A program made the position numbers and the translations under genes. Below the pieces are notes generated by a model. That model was not told the origin of the DNA and searched no databases. It saw nothing but the letters and a program-made list of their open reading frames with translations. From contig NZ_CP022413.2 in NCBI RefSeq assembly GCF_002222595.2, forward strand, positions 256,501-320,500: a stretch of DNA of 64,000 bases. The letters run 5' to 3'. The stretch is from Blautia hansenii DSM 20583. GTDB taxonomy: Bacteria > Bacillota > Clostridia > Lachnospirales > Lachnospiraceae. Below, one piece after another: positions 51,461-60,978 of this stretch (position 1 is its first letter; each line of letters starts with the position of its first letter).

Positions 51461-53944
51461 ATGGAAAAAATAAAGTTACTAGATAATTGGAAATTCTGTA
51501 AAGGGGTGGTTTCCTCATTGAAAATCATGGAGATGTCTGGAAAGGCACCGGAGGTTGTGACCTTACCGCATGATGCAATGATTTATGAGAAACGTACCAA
51601 AGAGACAAAGAATGGAAGCCAGACAGGATTTTATCCAGGTGGAATTTATACATACTTTAAAGACATTGATGTGCCAGAAGAATGGGAAAACAGAGCTGCT
51701 ATTCTGGAATTTGAGGGGATATATGAAACAGCAATGGTATATGTGAATGGGGCATTGGCGGCTACAAACCTGTATGGATACTCAGGATTCTTTGTGGATT
51801 TGAAACCATATTTGAATTACGGACAGATGAACCAGATTAAAGTCATTGCAGATAACTCAGCAGAAGAAAACTCCAGATGGTATTCTGGAAGTGGAATTTA
51901 TCGAGATGTCAATCTATATCTTGGAGGATCCACTTATATTCCGCCGGAAGGTGTGAAAATTACAACGATATCTGCAGATGAAAAAATGGCAAGGTTGGAA
52001 TTAGCTGTTCAGATAGAAAACATCTCCGAAGATTCCAGAGCAGATGAAGCTCAAGTGGATATTTATTATGAAGGAGCAGTAATTTGTAGTTGTAAGAAAG
52101 AAATCACAGATGAGGAATGTGGACTAAAACAGTTCACATGGAATGTGGAGATTGAACATCCACACTTATGGGATACAGAATATCCAAATCTCTATCAAAT
52201 AGAAGTTACTCTTTTGAAGAATGGAGAAATTCTTGATAAACAGAAGGAACATTTTGGAATCAGAACCATTTATGTAGATGGAAAACACGGGTTCTGCCTA
52301 AATGGAAAGTCATTGAATCTGCGGGGAACTTGTTTGCATCATGATAATGGAATTATTGGTGCAGCAACGATATATGATGCGGAACGAAGAAAGATTCGTA
52401 TTATCAAAGAAGCAGGATTTAACAGTATTAGAAGTTCTCATCATCCAATCAGCAAGGCAATGCTGGATATCTGTGATGAAATGGGGATTATCGTTATGGA
52501 TGAACTGTTTGATATGTGGACGGTTCATAAAAACAGCCATGATTTTGCCTTACATTTCTTAGATGAATGGGAAAAAGTTACGACCAGAATGGTAAACAAG
52601 GACTATAACCATCCGTGTGTAGCAATCTATTCCATCGGAAATGAAATATCCGAGCTCGGAACAACGCGTGGAGTTGAAATCAGCCGGATGCTTTGTAAGA
52701 AACTACATGAACTAGATGATACACGATTTACGACTTGTGGCGTGAATGGGTTAAATGCGGCAGGAGCCAGACTATTTGAAATTATGAGAGATGTGGCTCC
52801 ATTGATTAAACGAAAAGATGAAGGGAATAGCGGTGACAATCAAGGGCAATCCATGGGAAGCAATGCACTCAATGGAATCATGGAGTTCATGTCTGGTGAG
52901 GCAGGAGACGCATTTGCAGCACATCCTAAATTATCAGAAGCTATTGCAGGAGTAAGTGATGCGACAGATATTGTAGGATTAAATTACATGACAGGACGCC
53001 ATGTGTTAGAGGCACAGCTACATCCGAATAAAGCGGTAGTGGGAACGGAAACATTTCCAGCAGATATATTCAGATTGTGGACATTGGTAGAGGATTATTC
53101 TCATATTATAGGAGATTTTACCTGGACAGGATATGATTATCTCGGAGAAGCAGGCTGTGGTATTTTTTATTACGATGGAACAAAGAATTTTGGCAGTGTC
53201 TATCCGGATCGTCTGGCATATATTGGGGATATCACAATTACAGGGGTACGAAGACCAATCAGTTATTATCGTGAAGTTGTATATGGATTAAGGCATGAAC
53301 CATATATTGCGGTTGAACGAGTTGATCGTAATGGACAGACTCCATCGAAAACTCCGTGGATGTTTAAAGATAATATTTCCAGCTGGACGTGGACTGGATA
53401 CGAAGGTACTTCTGCAAGTGTCGATGTCTATTCTGACGCAGAAGAAGTAGAACTCTTTCTGAACGATGAGAGTCTGGGGAGAAAAAAAGCTGGAAAAGAA
53501 AACCAATATATGGCTGAATTTACCGTGCCGTATCAAGCAGGAACATTGATGGCAATTGACTATGTGAATGGAATGGAACGGGGACGATATTCATTGGAAA
53601 CAGCTAAGAAATCAACAACTCTTGATGTGAAAATGGATAAAAAAGTGCTTACTGCCAATGGACAAGATCTGTGTTATCTGAACATTACGCTTTGTGATGA
53701 AAGTGGAAAAACGAACCAGCAAGAAATAAAACAGATTACGGTATCTGTTGATGGTGCAGGTAAATTACAAGGTCTTGGAAGTAGTAATCCGTCTAATGAA
53801 GAAGATTATTTTGACAGATGTTGTAATACATTTGATGGAGATGCGATGGCATGTGTAAGAGCCGGACATGAATCTGGAATCATTACAGTAACAATTTCAG
53901 CAAATGGATGCGAAGATGTAGTAAGAAAAATAGAAGTGAGGTAG
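51461..53944 (+). CDS. Glycoside hydrolase family 2 (beta-galactosidase type)
   Basis: The protein is 827 aa with no signal peptide, so it is cytoplasmic. Domain order is sugar-binding jelly roll (about 1-170), Ig-like (175-270), TIM barrel (275-590) and C-terminal beta domains. The acid/base Glu395 is in YSIGNEISE and the nucleophile Glu530 is in VGTETFPAD. Both are typical of GH2. Next to a GPH importer and a GH53 galactanase, hydrolysis of beta-1,4-galacto-oligosaccharides is the likely role; beta-glucuronidase or mannosidase are less likely alternatives. Confidence 0.88.
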   Translation: MEKIKLLDNWKFCKGVVSSLKIMEMSGKAPEVVTLPHDAMIYEKRTKETKNGSQTGFYPGGIYTYFKDIDVPEEWENRAAILEFEGIYETAMVYVNGALAATNLYGYSGFFVDLKPYLNYGQMNQIKVIADNSAEENSRWYSGSGIYRDVNLYLGGSTYIPPEGVKITTISADEKMARLELAVQIENISEDSRADEAQVDIYYEGAVICSCKKEITDEECGLKQFTWNVEIEHPHLWDTEYPNLYQIEVTLLKNGEILDKQKEHFGIRTIYVDGKHGFCLNGKSLNLRGTCLHHDNGIIGAATIYDAERRKIRIIKEAGFNSIRSSHHPISKAMLDICDEMGIIVMDELFDMWTVHKNSHDFALHFLDEWEKVTTRMVNKDYNHPCVAIYSIGNEISELGTTRGVEISRMLCKKLHELDDTRFTTCGVNGLNAAGARLFEIMRDVAPLIKRKDEGNSGDNQGQSMGSNALNGIMEFMSGEAGDAFAAHPKLSEAIAGVSDATDIVGLNYMTGRHVLEAQLHPNKAVVGTETFPADIFRLWTLVEDYSHIIGDFTWTGYDYLGEAGCGIFYYDGTKNFGSVYPDRLAYIGDITITGVRRPISYYREVVYGLRHEPYIAVERVDRNGQTPSKTPWMFKDNISSWTWTGYEGTSASVDVYSDAEEVELFLNDESLGRKKAGKENQYMAEFTVPYQAGTLMAIDYVNGMERGRYSLETAKKSTTLDVKMDKKVLTANGQDLCYLNITLCDESGKTNQQEIKQITVSVDGAGKLQGLGSSNPSNEEDYFDRCCNTFDGDAMACVRAGHESGIITVTISANGCEDVVRKIEVR

Positions 53945-53948
53945 CGGC

Positions 53949-55481
53949 ATGAAAAAGCTATATAAGAAAATAGTTTCATTAGTAATGAGTGCGCTTTTAG
54001 CAGTAATGGTTTTGCCGGTAACAACTCATGCATCAAATCAGCAAGATAATGATATTGTATACGGTGCGGATATTGGGTGGTTAAGTCAAATGGAAAATCA
54101 GGGGATACAATATTTGAATGAGGACGGAAATGTCGATGATGCGTTGTCTGTGTTAAAGAATAAAGGCATTAATGCGGTTCGATTAAGGGTTTTTGTAAAT
54201 CCGGAGACAGATTTTGTTTGGACAAAACCTGATGGAACAACATGTCTTTTGGGATATTGTGATACTCAAGGGTTGTTATATACTGCGCAAAGAGCCAAAA
54301 ATCTAGGTATGAAAATCATGCTTGTATTTCATTATAGTGACCATTTTGCAGATCCTTTATGCCAGGATATACCTGAACAATGGTCGGGGGCTTCAGCAAA
54401 AGAAATTGAAAAATATGTATATGATTATACATACTATATAATGAATTTTTTGGGAGAAAATGGAATAACTCCTGAATGGGTGCAGGTTGGCAACGAAGTG
54501 AGCTATGGTGTTCTATATCCCTATGGAAGTAATCAAACGGGTGATTTCGAGCAACTTACGGCATTTTTAAATAGTGGATATGATGCAGTGAAGGCTGTAA
54601 GCCCGAATTCAAAAGTAGTTACACATTTGACACATGGAAGTGGTATTTTACATTTTGAATGGTTTTTTAGTAATTTTATTACAAAATGCGGAGGAAAAAC
54701 CGATGTAGTAGGACTTTCCTACTACCCGTATTGGACAGGTGGAGATGAGATTGAAAATGTTGCAGTAAATCTATACAATATGGCAACAAAATACGAGAAA
54801 GAAGTAATGATTTGTGAAACTGGCGAGGTGGAAACTGATGCAGCTAAAACCTATGAACTGCTTCGTAAAGAAATAAATGCCTTGAATACTGTGCCTGGAA
54901 ATAAAGGCATTGGCGTTTTCTATTGGGAACCAGAAGCAAATTCACAGTATTTACCAGATGGTTACACATTAGGTGCGACTGAAGAAGTTTCTTCAAATAC
55001 ACTTAGATTTACAGATGCTTTAAATGCTTTCAAAACGGGTACGACATTCTTATCAAATGAGTGCTCATATGAGTTTTATAACGTGAATAGTCAGAAAGCA
55101 CTTAACGTATGTCAGGGGTCCCAGGATAACAATGCGAGTATAGAACAATATACGTATGGTGGATGGAACAGCCAAAAATGGATATTTGAGCAGGTAGATG
55201 GAAACTATTATATTATAAAGAACAAGAACAGTGGTCTTGTTTTGGATGTGAATTCTATGTCCACGCAGGTGGGGGCATCTATTATACAGTATGAATATAA
55301 TCAAGGATGGAACCAGATGTGGGAAGTGATTGAAAAGGATGATGGTTCATATGCTTTAAAAAATCGATTGAGTGGATTGTATTTAGGCGTTAGAAATAAT
55401 TCTTCAGCAGATGGTGAGTGGTGTCAGCAAACAAATTTAAGTGAAAGTGGAACATCCTGGTATCTAGTTGTGACGGAATAA
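53949..55481 (+). CDS. Secreted GH53 endo-beta-1,4-galactanase with CBM13
   Basis: The protein is 510 aa. A signal peptide covers residues 1-28 (KIVSLVMSALLAVMVLPV, cleavage near HAS). The GH53 barrel has the acid/base Glu183 in VGNEVSYG and the nucleophile Glu290 in ICETGE. Residues 375-508 form a ricin-type beta-trefoil with QKW, QMW and SWY repeats (CBM13-like). The enzyme would cut pectic galactan outside the cell and the products enter through the GPH protein. It starts 4 bp after the GH2 stop, so the three genes form an operon. Confidence 0.9.
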   Translation: MKKLYKKIVSLVMSALLAVMVLPVTTHASNQQDNDIVYGADIGWLSQMENQGIQYLNEDGNVDDALSVLKNKGINAVRLRVFVNPETDFVWTKPDGTTCLLGYCDTQGLLYTAQRAKNLGMKIMLVFHYSDHFADPLCQDIPEQWSGASAKEIEKYVYDYTYYIMNFLGENGITPEWVQVGNEVSYGVLYPYGSNQTGDFEQLTAFLNSGYDAVKAVSPNSKVVTHLTHGSGILHFEWFFSNFITKCGGKTDVVGLSYYPYWTGGDEIENVAVNLYNMATKYEKEVMICETGEVETDAAKTYELLRKEINALNTVPGNKGIGVFYWEPEANSQYLPDGYTLGATEEVSSNTLRFTDALNAFKTGTTFLSNECSYEFYNVNSQKALNVCQGSQDNNASIEQYTYGGWNSQKWIFEQVDGNYYIIKNKNSGLVLDVNSMSTQVGASIIQYEYNQGWNQMWEVIEKDDGSYALKNRLSGLYLGVRNNSSADGEWCQQTNLSESGTSWYLVVTE

Positions 55482-55983
55482 TAAACTATATTCATGAGAT
55501 TGTTTATTGTATAAAGATAATCTTGAAGCGTCCTAGGAAGGAAAAACTTCTCAAATCATGGGGCTATCGGTTAATACCGATTTTTAGGCTCTAAATCTTA
55601 AAATATGAATCTCCCGTAGAAATCAGTATTTTTAATACTTGAACTTCTTCGGGAGATTTGTATTTTCTAGTTTCTGTATGTATTTTAGGGCGCAAAAATC
55701 CTTTAACTGCATTTTGGAAGCATTCTACAATACGAAACGAATTCATAGTCACTGTGATTATATGTCACCAAACGATTATGAAGAGCTGTATCGTAGGCTT
55801 CAGCAAGATGAATTGCAGCTGGCAGGTTAAGATGAGGAAAACCTCATTTTAACTTGTACTAAATCTTGACATAGGACCAAGAATATAATAATTTGTTATA
55901 TATGATTAAGGATGATGAGTAATGCAGAATTTTCGACTTGTGGACTTTAACAACATCGAAATTTGGTGGGAGGTGTTATACAA
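55482..55983. other. Gap with IS remnant after the galactan operon
   Basis: It contains a hairpin pair (AATCTCCCG near 55610 and CGGGAGATT near 55652), the IS3 transposase fragment below and no full gene. The hairpin may act as terminator of the galactan operon. Confidence 0.45.
55700..55830 (+). pseudogene. IS3-family transposase C-terminal fragment
   Basis: The frame ends with EAFYNTKRIHSHCDYMSP, followed by NDYEELYRRLQQD, the classic end of the IS3 OrfB integrase domain (YNTxRxHSxLxYxSP). Upstream parts are missing. The DNA after the stop contains a plausible terminal sequence ending in ...TGACATAGGACCA near 55877, so this is the right end of a decayed copy. Confidence 0.7.
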
Positions 55984-56316
55984 ATGAAACTGGCAGACTT
56001 ATCAACTGGACCAGACTGGGTAGTATATGTTGGATTTATAATATTTGCTGTACTTTCCATAGTTTTGATTTCTGGACATGGAAGTTGGTTAATTTCCGGA
56101 TATAATACAGCTTCAAAAGAAGAAAAGGCAAAATATAATGAAAAAAAGCTATGCAGAACAATGGGAATTGGAATGTCTGTTATAGCAATTCTTCTATTAA
56201 TTATGGGGGTGTTTGAAAATATTTTACCGGCATTTTTTGTGTATATTGCATTGGGTATTATTTTAGCTGATGTTGTGATAATTATTGTCTTGGGAAATAC
56301 AATATGTAGAAGGTGA
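55984..56316 (+). CDS. Small membrane protein, DUF3784-like
   Basis: The protein is 110 aa from ATG 55984 after GGGAGGTG. It has three hydrophobic helices, a GYNT motif (LISGYNTASKEEKAKYN) and a Cys-Arg C-terminus. The GYNT/KAKYN region is typical of DUF3784 family proteins found next to transporter genes in Firmicutes. Role unknown. Confidence 0.7.
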   Translation: MKLADLSTGPDWVVYVGFIIFAVLSIVLISGHGSWLISGYNTASKEEKAKYNEKKLCRTMGIGMSVIAILLLIMGVFENILPAFFVYIALGIILADVVIIIVLGNTICRR

Positions 56317-56345
56317 CAAATTTGAATTTATGGAGGAGGAAGTAT

Positions 56346-56438
56346 ATGAGTAACAAAGGAATTATAATTTTGGTAATTATATGGATGCTTTTTTCTTTAG
56401 TTTGGTTTTTGGCAGGAAATACTGTAAAGGGAATGTAG
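56346..56438 (+). CDS. 30-aa single-pass membrane peptide
   Basis: ATG 56346 is preceded by GGAGGAAGTAT, a strong ribosome-binding site. The peptide has a short basic start (MSNKG), one hydrophobic helix of about 19 residues and a short tail. It lies 29 bp after the DUF3784-like gene, so it is likely co-translated. Many such small proteins are real; function unknown. Confidence 0.55.
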   Translation: MSNKGIIILVIIWMLFSLVWFLAGNTVKGM

Positions 56439-56473
56439 TGGTCAAGCATTTTTGTAACACTTTGTTCGAAAAT

Positions 56474-56666
56474 TCACCCGGCATATCGAGCTTCAAATGG
56501 TGTTTTCCAATCATTGTAGGAATGAGGACGGACATGATTGTACCATACGTACACATATCGGTTTAGTGCTTCATCTAAGCTGGCTGCATCATAAAAATGA
56601 TTAGGATATATCAGTTCATTTTTTAGTGTGTTATAAAAGCGCTCCATCGGTGCGTTATCAGTCGGT
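56474..56666 (-). pseudogene. IS3-family transposase fragment, interrupted by the next element
   Basis: Translation on the minus strand gives TDNAPMERFYNTLKNELIYP and ends with YNHVRPHSYNDWKTPFEARY plus AG, the end of an IS3-type transposase. The N-terminal part is absent because the serine-recombinase element begins at about 56660. The IS terminal repeat appears to start at 56439 (TGGTCAAGCATTTTTG). Confidence 0.8.
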
Positions 56667-58514
56667 CATTTTTTGCGGACAGTTCATACATGCTATCCTT
56701 TTCTGTTCTCTGCTCCTGCGTTTGCTCTCGTTTGATTTCTCCCTCCGTATCTTCTTGGCACAAGCAGGACAATACCTTGATGCACCAGAGCCCGGGACAT
56801 ATTCAACGCCGCACACCGTACAATTTTTAGCGGGCATTGCTGCCCACCGTTTTGTAGGTATGATATGTAATTCATCGACAAAGCCGATGAATTTATAGTA
56901 AATCTTGATTTCCTGCTTCACTGTTCCGTCTGCCATCTTCTCACGCTCCGAAACAAGTATCTTGTCTATGAGTGCGTTTATAACTGTTGCATCCAGTTCT
57001 TTTAAGCCTTGATAATTTCGGATAAGGGCGAGGAAGTCACGGATTCCCCGTGATTTCTCGTAGCTTTCATTAAGAGTTTCCGTCACCTCTTTCAGCCTTG
57101 CTTCAATTTCAAGCTGCTCTTTCTGGTATTTCCCCGACATCATCTCAAAATTCCGCTCGGTAATACGCTCCATGACCTTATCCTCGTAGAGAGAGGAAAA
57201 CAGCCTGTCCAGTTCCGCAAGGCGTTTGTTCAGCTTCTTACGTTCTTTCTCTAATGCTTTCGCCCTGCTCTGGTCTGTTTCCGTGAGCCGCTTTTCTATG
57301 GCCCTGACCGCCTTTTCATCATTCACTGCCATATCCGCAAAACAGTTGATGTCGGCAAGAACGGCATTGAATAAATCCCTTGCTTCTATATTGTGGGCAC
57401 TACACTCGCTTCTTCCGTTTCTTGCATAATTATTACATGAATACTGTACACAGTCGATAATCTCTGGGCGTTTCCTCCTGTGTACGTTCATTGCCCGCAG
57501 AGCACATCCGCAGTCCACACACTTGATAACGCCTGCAAAAATATTTACAAATCCTCCCTTGTTCTGTGGAAGCCTACGACTTGTAATAAGCTGTTGGACA
57601 ATATCAAATTCCTCCTGCGTGACTATTCCCTCATGGGTATTGGGTATCACTTCCCATTCTTCGGGCAGCTTAGAGGGGCGTTTCTTGCTTTTCATATTGG
57701 CGGCAATCCGTTTGTAGCCTACAAGATTTCCCGCATATATCGGGCTTCTTAAAATGCTCCTCACGCTGTTCCCACTCCAAATATAGCGTTTGTCCTCGTT
57801 CCCCTCAAAATGACGTTCAAAGCCTGTTTCGCCACGCTCCGCCGCATAAGCGGCAGGGCGTAGGATATGCTGTTTATTAAGATGTCTGCAAATTTTGGCA
57901 ACTCCATTCCCTTTTAATGCAAGGTCGAATATCTCTTTTACAACATGTGCCACTTTATCATCTATCAGCAGATGGTTGTGGTCGGCAGGGTCTTTGATAT
58001 AGCCATAAGGGGCGGTAGTTCCCATGAATTTCCCCTGTTGAAACCTCGCCCGATATGCCGATTTTATCTTAACAGATATGTCAGCGGCATACATTTCGTT
58101 TAAAATGTTGCGGAAAGGCGTGATGTCCATAGCAGATTTATTCAAGGTATCTACGCCGTCATTGACCGCTATATACCTCACGTTATGCTCTGGGAAGAAA
58201 ACTTCCAGATATAACCCACAATCAAGATAGTTTCTCCCCAGACGGGATAAATCTTTCGTAATCACGCAGTTTATCAGACCGCTTTCAATGTCTTTTATCA
58301 TATTCTGGAAACTTGGTCTTTGGAAATTTGTACCAGAATAACCATCGTCCACATACGTTTTTGCTATGTGCCATCCCTGCTTTTTCACATAATCCGTGAG
58401 GATGGATTTCTGTGTCGCAATGCTCGCACTCTCGTTATCCGTACCATCGTCTTTAGATAAGCGGCAATAAATGCCGACTAAATAGATTTTCTTTTCTTCT
58501 TTGATTCCTGCCAT
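56658..58514 (-). CDS. Large serine recombinase (TnpX-like)
   Basis: The protein is 618 aa. Catalytic Ser20 is in YCRLSKDDG, with RLGRNYLDCG in the resolvase domain (residues 1-160). A recombinase domain (about 175-300), a zinc ribbon (CVDCGCALR), a long coiled coil (about 400-490) and a DUF4368-like C-terminal region follow. An extra Cys-rich end (CTVCGVEYVPGSGASRYCPAC) is typical of transposon TnpX relatives. It inserts and excises the element by site-specific recombination. Its stop codon lies at the junction with the IS3 remnant. Confidence 0.92.
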   Translation of the reverse strand: MAGIKEEKKIYLVGIYCRLSKDDGTDNESASIATQKSILTDYVKKQGWHIAKTYVDDGYSGTNFQRPSFQNMIKDIESGLINCVITKDLSRLGRNYLDCGLYLEVFFPEHNVRYIAVNDGVDTLNKSAMDITPFRNILNEMYAADISVKIKSAYRARFQQGKFMGTTAPYGYIKDPADHNHLLIDDKVAHVVKEIFDLALKGNGVAKICRHLNKQHILRPAAYAAERGETGFERHFEGNEDKRYIWSGNSVRSILRSPIYAGNLVGYKRIAANMKSKKRPSKLPEEWEVIPNTHEGIVTQEEFDIVQQLITSRRLPQNKGGFVNIFAGVIKCVDCGCALRAMNVHRRKRPEIIDCVQYSCNNYARNGRSECSAHNIEARDLFNAVLADINCFADMAVNDEKAVRAIEKRLTETDQSRAKALEKERKKLNKRLAELDRLFSSLYEDKVMERITERNFEMMSGKYQKEQLEIEARLKEVTETLNESYEKSRGIRDFLALIRNYQGLKELDATVINALIDKILVSEREKMADGTVKQEIKIYYKFIGFVDELHIIPTKRWAAMPAKNCTVCGVEYVPGSGASRYCPACAKKIRREKSNESKRRSREQKRIACMNCPQKMTD

Positions 58515-58568
58515 ACTGTAAAACCTCCGTATCTGTCCTATCTGTTTTCATGTCCCATTGCGTACATT

Positions 58569-58832
58569 CTAAGCGGACAGCCCCTCATTGTCGAAGGTGT
58601 CGCCCTCGGCAATCTTCTTCCGAATATCCTCGGAGATAATCGGGACAAACGCTTCTGTAACGGTCTGTGTGCCGACATATTCACGGCTGATTATCATCTG
58701 CACTGGTGCTTTTGGCACGATACGCTTTCTCTTTTTATCTGCTTTCTTATCCTCGCCCATACTTAAATCTTCCTTTCCAGACAGGGCAGGGAAGAGTTTG
58801 GAAATGTCCCCGCCCTGCCAATCAGATACCAT
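58569..58832 (-). CDS. Small transposon protein (87 aa), unknown
   Basis: The start ATG 58832 overlaps the stop of the PC4-like gene in a TAATG arrangement, with GAGG upstream; a shorter product from an internal Met is possible. The middle is a basic KKADKKRKRI stretch, which could bind DNA; the C-terminal part is acidic. Such genes are conserved before the recombinase in related elements, with no known function. Confidence 0.6.
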   Translation of the reverse strand: MVSDWQGGDISKLFPALSGKEDLSMGEDKKADKKRKRIVPKAPVQMIISREYVGTQTVTEAFVPIISEDIRKKIAEGDTFDNEGLSA

Positions 58833-59062
58833 TAATCCTCGCTGTTTAATTCTTTCTGTAATGCTTTAAGGAGTGCCGCCGCTTCATCAGCGTTCAGCGT
58901 GATTCCCTTGCCGCACTTTTCACGGTTCGGGGAAAAGCTGCGGATGTCATACTTCGGCTCTTTCCCATTCCATGAAATGAGATTGATTTCCTTTGTGTAG
59001 CCACTGTCGCCCGTAGACAATACTGCGATTTCCTTTACGATTTCATACTGGATTTCTCTCAT
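58832..59062 (-). CDS. PC4/YdbC-like single-strand-binding protein
   Basis: This 76-aa protein has the compact beta-sheet plus helix pattern of PC4/YdbC proteins, including WNGKEPKYDIRSFS and a C-terminal helix DEAAALLKALQKEL. YdbC relatives bind single-stranded DNA. In conjugative elements they may protect the transferred strand. The family call rests on the KxPKYDIR motif and length. Confidence 0.75.
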   Translation of the reverse strand: MREIQYEIVKEIAVLSTGDSGYTKEINLISWNGKEPKYDIRSFSPNREKCGKGITLNADEAAALLKALQKELNSED

Positions 59063-59107
59063 TCTCCATACCTCAACTCTCTGTATTTACTTCCCGAAAA
59101 AAGAAGA

Positions 59108-59962
59108 TTAGCGGCTGTCACGGTTGCGTTTCCTCTGCAACTCACGCTCCAAAAGTTTGATGATGGTTTCCTCCATCTGCTTCGGCGTTGTGTTCTTCGG
59201 AAAGTATTTTTTCAGCTTGCTTGTGTTGATTTTCAAGGTTTCTTTCTGGTTGCCCTTTTCCTCCGTCATAATCGCAAATATCGTATCCATGTCAAGCCGC
59301 CCGCTCTGGCTTAACTGTTTCATCCGCTGTGCCTGTGAGAGTGAGGGCGTTGCTTCTTCGCTCTCCATCGTGGCAAAGAGGTTTTCCTGCTCGTCTTTCT
59401 TCAAGAAGGACAGTTCCACCGCAGGCGTGAGGGCGATTTTCCCCTCGTCCACCATCTGCAAAATCGGCGGTATCAGTTCCGTCAGGCGGATAAAACGCTG
59501 CACGGTCATCCTGCCCACGCCGAAGCCCTGTGCCACCTTGTCGTCCGTCCGCAACTTCGTCACAACTTGTGACGAGGTTAAGTCTGTGCGGAAACCCTGC
59601 CGCTTCATGGCTTCGGATTTCATCTTGTAAGCAAACGCCCGCTCCGATGGCAGGATATTCTCACGCTGCAAATTGCTGTCTACAAGGGTGATGATGGCTC
59701 GGTCACGGTCTAAGGGCAGGACAAACGCAGGCACGGTATTTATCCCTGCAAGTTCAGAAGCACGGACACGCCGCTGTCCTGCAATCACTTCATAACCGTC
59801 CCCGTCCTCTTTCGGGCGTGTGATTATCGGCGTGACAATGCCAAATTCCTTGATGCTTTCCGCTAACTCTGACAGTGTTTCATCTTCTGCCACATGAAAC
59901 GGATTGTCGGGGAACGGGTACAAGTCTTTGGTCTTTAACACCTTAAAATCCTGTTTCTTCAT
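59108..59962 (-). CDS. parB: ParB/Spo0J-like partition protein
   Basis: The protein is 284 aa. The N-terminal ParB domain includes ITRPKEDGDGYEVIAGQRRV (the GxRR box) and the following ERAFAYKMK. A helix-turn-helix (TSSQVVTKLRTDDKVAQGFG, then MTVQRFIRL) follows, with a charged C-terminal part. No ParA is encoded beside it in the window. It is located just after the relaxase and may stabilise the excised circle or organise transfer. Confidence 0.88.
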   Translation of the reverse strand: MKKQDFKVLKTKDLYPFPDNPFHVAEDETLSELAESIKEFGIVTPIITRPKEDGDGYEVIAGQRRVRASELAGINTVPAFVLPLDRDRAIITLVDSNLQRENILPSERAFAYKMKSEAMKRQGFRTDLTSSQVVTKLRTDDKVAQGFGVGRMTVQRFIRLTELIPPILQMVDEGKIALTPAVELSFLKKDEQENLFATMESEEATPSLSQAQRMKQLSQSGRLDMDTIFAIMTEEKGNQKETLKINTSKLKKYFPKNTTPKQMEETIIKLLERELQRKRNRDSR

Positions 59963-59970
59963 TCACATAT

Positions 59971-60936
59971 CTACCTTTCTTTCGCTCTGCTTCTATGATT
60001 TTTCTGCAATTCTTCCAACACTTCGGGCGGTATTTTTGACAGCAGCCGCCCCATCTGCTCGTTGGTTCTCTGCAATTCAAATATCTTCTGATTCGCTTTC
60101 TGCACCTTTAGTTCCTGCTCGTACTTTTCATCACGCATACGCCCCGCATAGTCTGATTCCTGCCCAATTCTCTCTTTCAAACTGTCGATATACGCCTGCT
60201 GTTTCCCGATTTCCTTAGAGAATTTCTCCACGTCTGGCAGCCATGCAGAGAGTAAATCTAACGCTTTATCCCTTTTCTTCCCTGCGTTAAAGGCGTTGAT
60301 GTCGGATAGGGCAGACACGATTTCTTCATACTGTTTATCAAGCCTGCCGCCTAATTTATAGAGCCATGTGGGGACGTGTTTCCGCTTGGTTTCCATTGAG
60401 GACTGCCCCCGTTCAAGCTGATTCCACCGTGAGGACATCCGCTCATGGTAGGCGGTCTGCCACTCGGATAATGATTTCTGGTTGCCTAAGATAGCTTTCG
60501 CTGACAGCTTATTGTCTGGCGTAATCGGCACAAAGCAGAGGTGCATATGGGGCGTTCTCTCGTCCATATGGACGACAGCGGAGAGGATATTCTGCTTTCC
60601 AACACGCTCCGAAATGAAGTCAAGAGCCGTCTGGAAATACGCTTTTTGTTCTTCGGGCGGTAACTGGTTCATAAATTCTGGTGAAGCTGTGATGAGCGTT
60701 TCCACCATCATCACGCTGTCTTTCCTTGTCCTGCACCCCGCTTCGGCTACCATGCGGTTAATCTCTTTCTTGTAGGTGTACTTTGGTGGTGCTATGAGAT
60801 GGTAATTGTTTTTAGAGCGTTCCATATCTATATCTGGGTTGCTTTTGTAGGCTTCTTTCTTCCGCTCGTTGTGGCGTTCACAAGCCGCAACGCCGCCCGC
60901 TTTTCGTTTCTGGAAACGCAGGATTGCATAAGGCAT
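59971..60936 (-). CDS. MobV/MobA-type relaxase
   Basis: ATG 60936 has a good AGGAGG nine bases upstream; the long upstream frame runs through the repeat region and is rejected. The protein is 321 aa, beginning MPYAILRFQKRKAGG. The metal-site motif HMDERTPHMHLCF starts at residue 123. The C-terminal half is a long coiled coil. It nicks the transposon oriT, probably within the repeat-rich 60.98-61.52 kb region just upstream. Confidence 0.9.
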   Translation of the reverse strand: MPYAILRFQKRKAGGVAACERHNERKKEAYKSNPDIDMERSKNNYHLIAPPKYTYKKEINRMVAEAGCRTRKDSVMMVETLITASPEFMNQLPPEEQKAYFQTALDFISERVGKQNILSAVVHMDERTPHMHLCFVPITPDNKLSAKAILGNQKSLSEWQTAYHERMSSRWNQLERGQSSMETKRKHVPTWLYKLGGRLDKQYEEIVSALSDINAFNAGKKRDKALDLLSAWLPDVEKFSKEIGKQQAYIDSLKERIGQESDYAGRMRDEKYEQELKVQKANQKIFELQRTNEQMGRLLSKIPPEVLEELQKNHRSRAKER

Positions 60937-60978
60937 AGGCGGATTCCTCCTTTCTTTCGGCGGGTGACCGTCCTTTGG

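Noticed and set aside
55639..55830. A 63-aa gene
   Set aside because: The C-terminal half is plainly the end of an IS3 transposase; listed as a pseudogene fragment instead.
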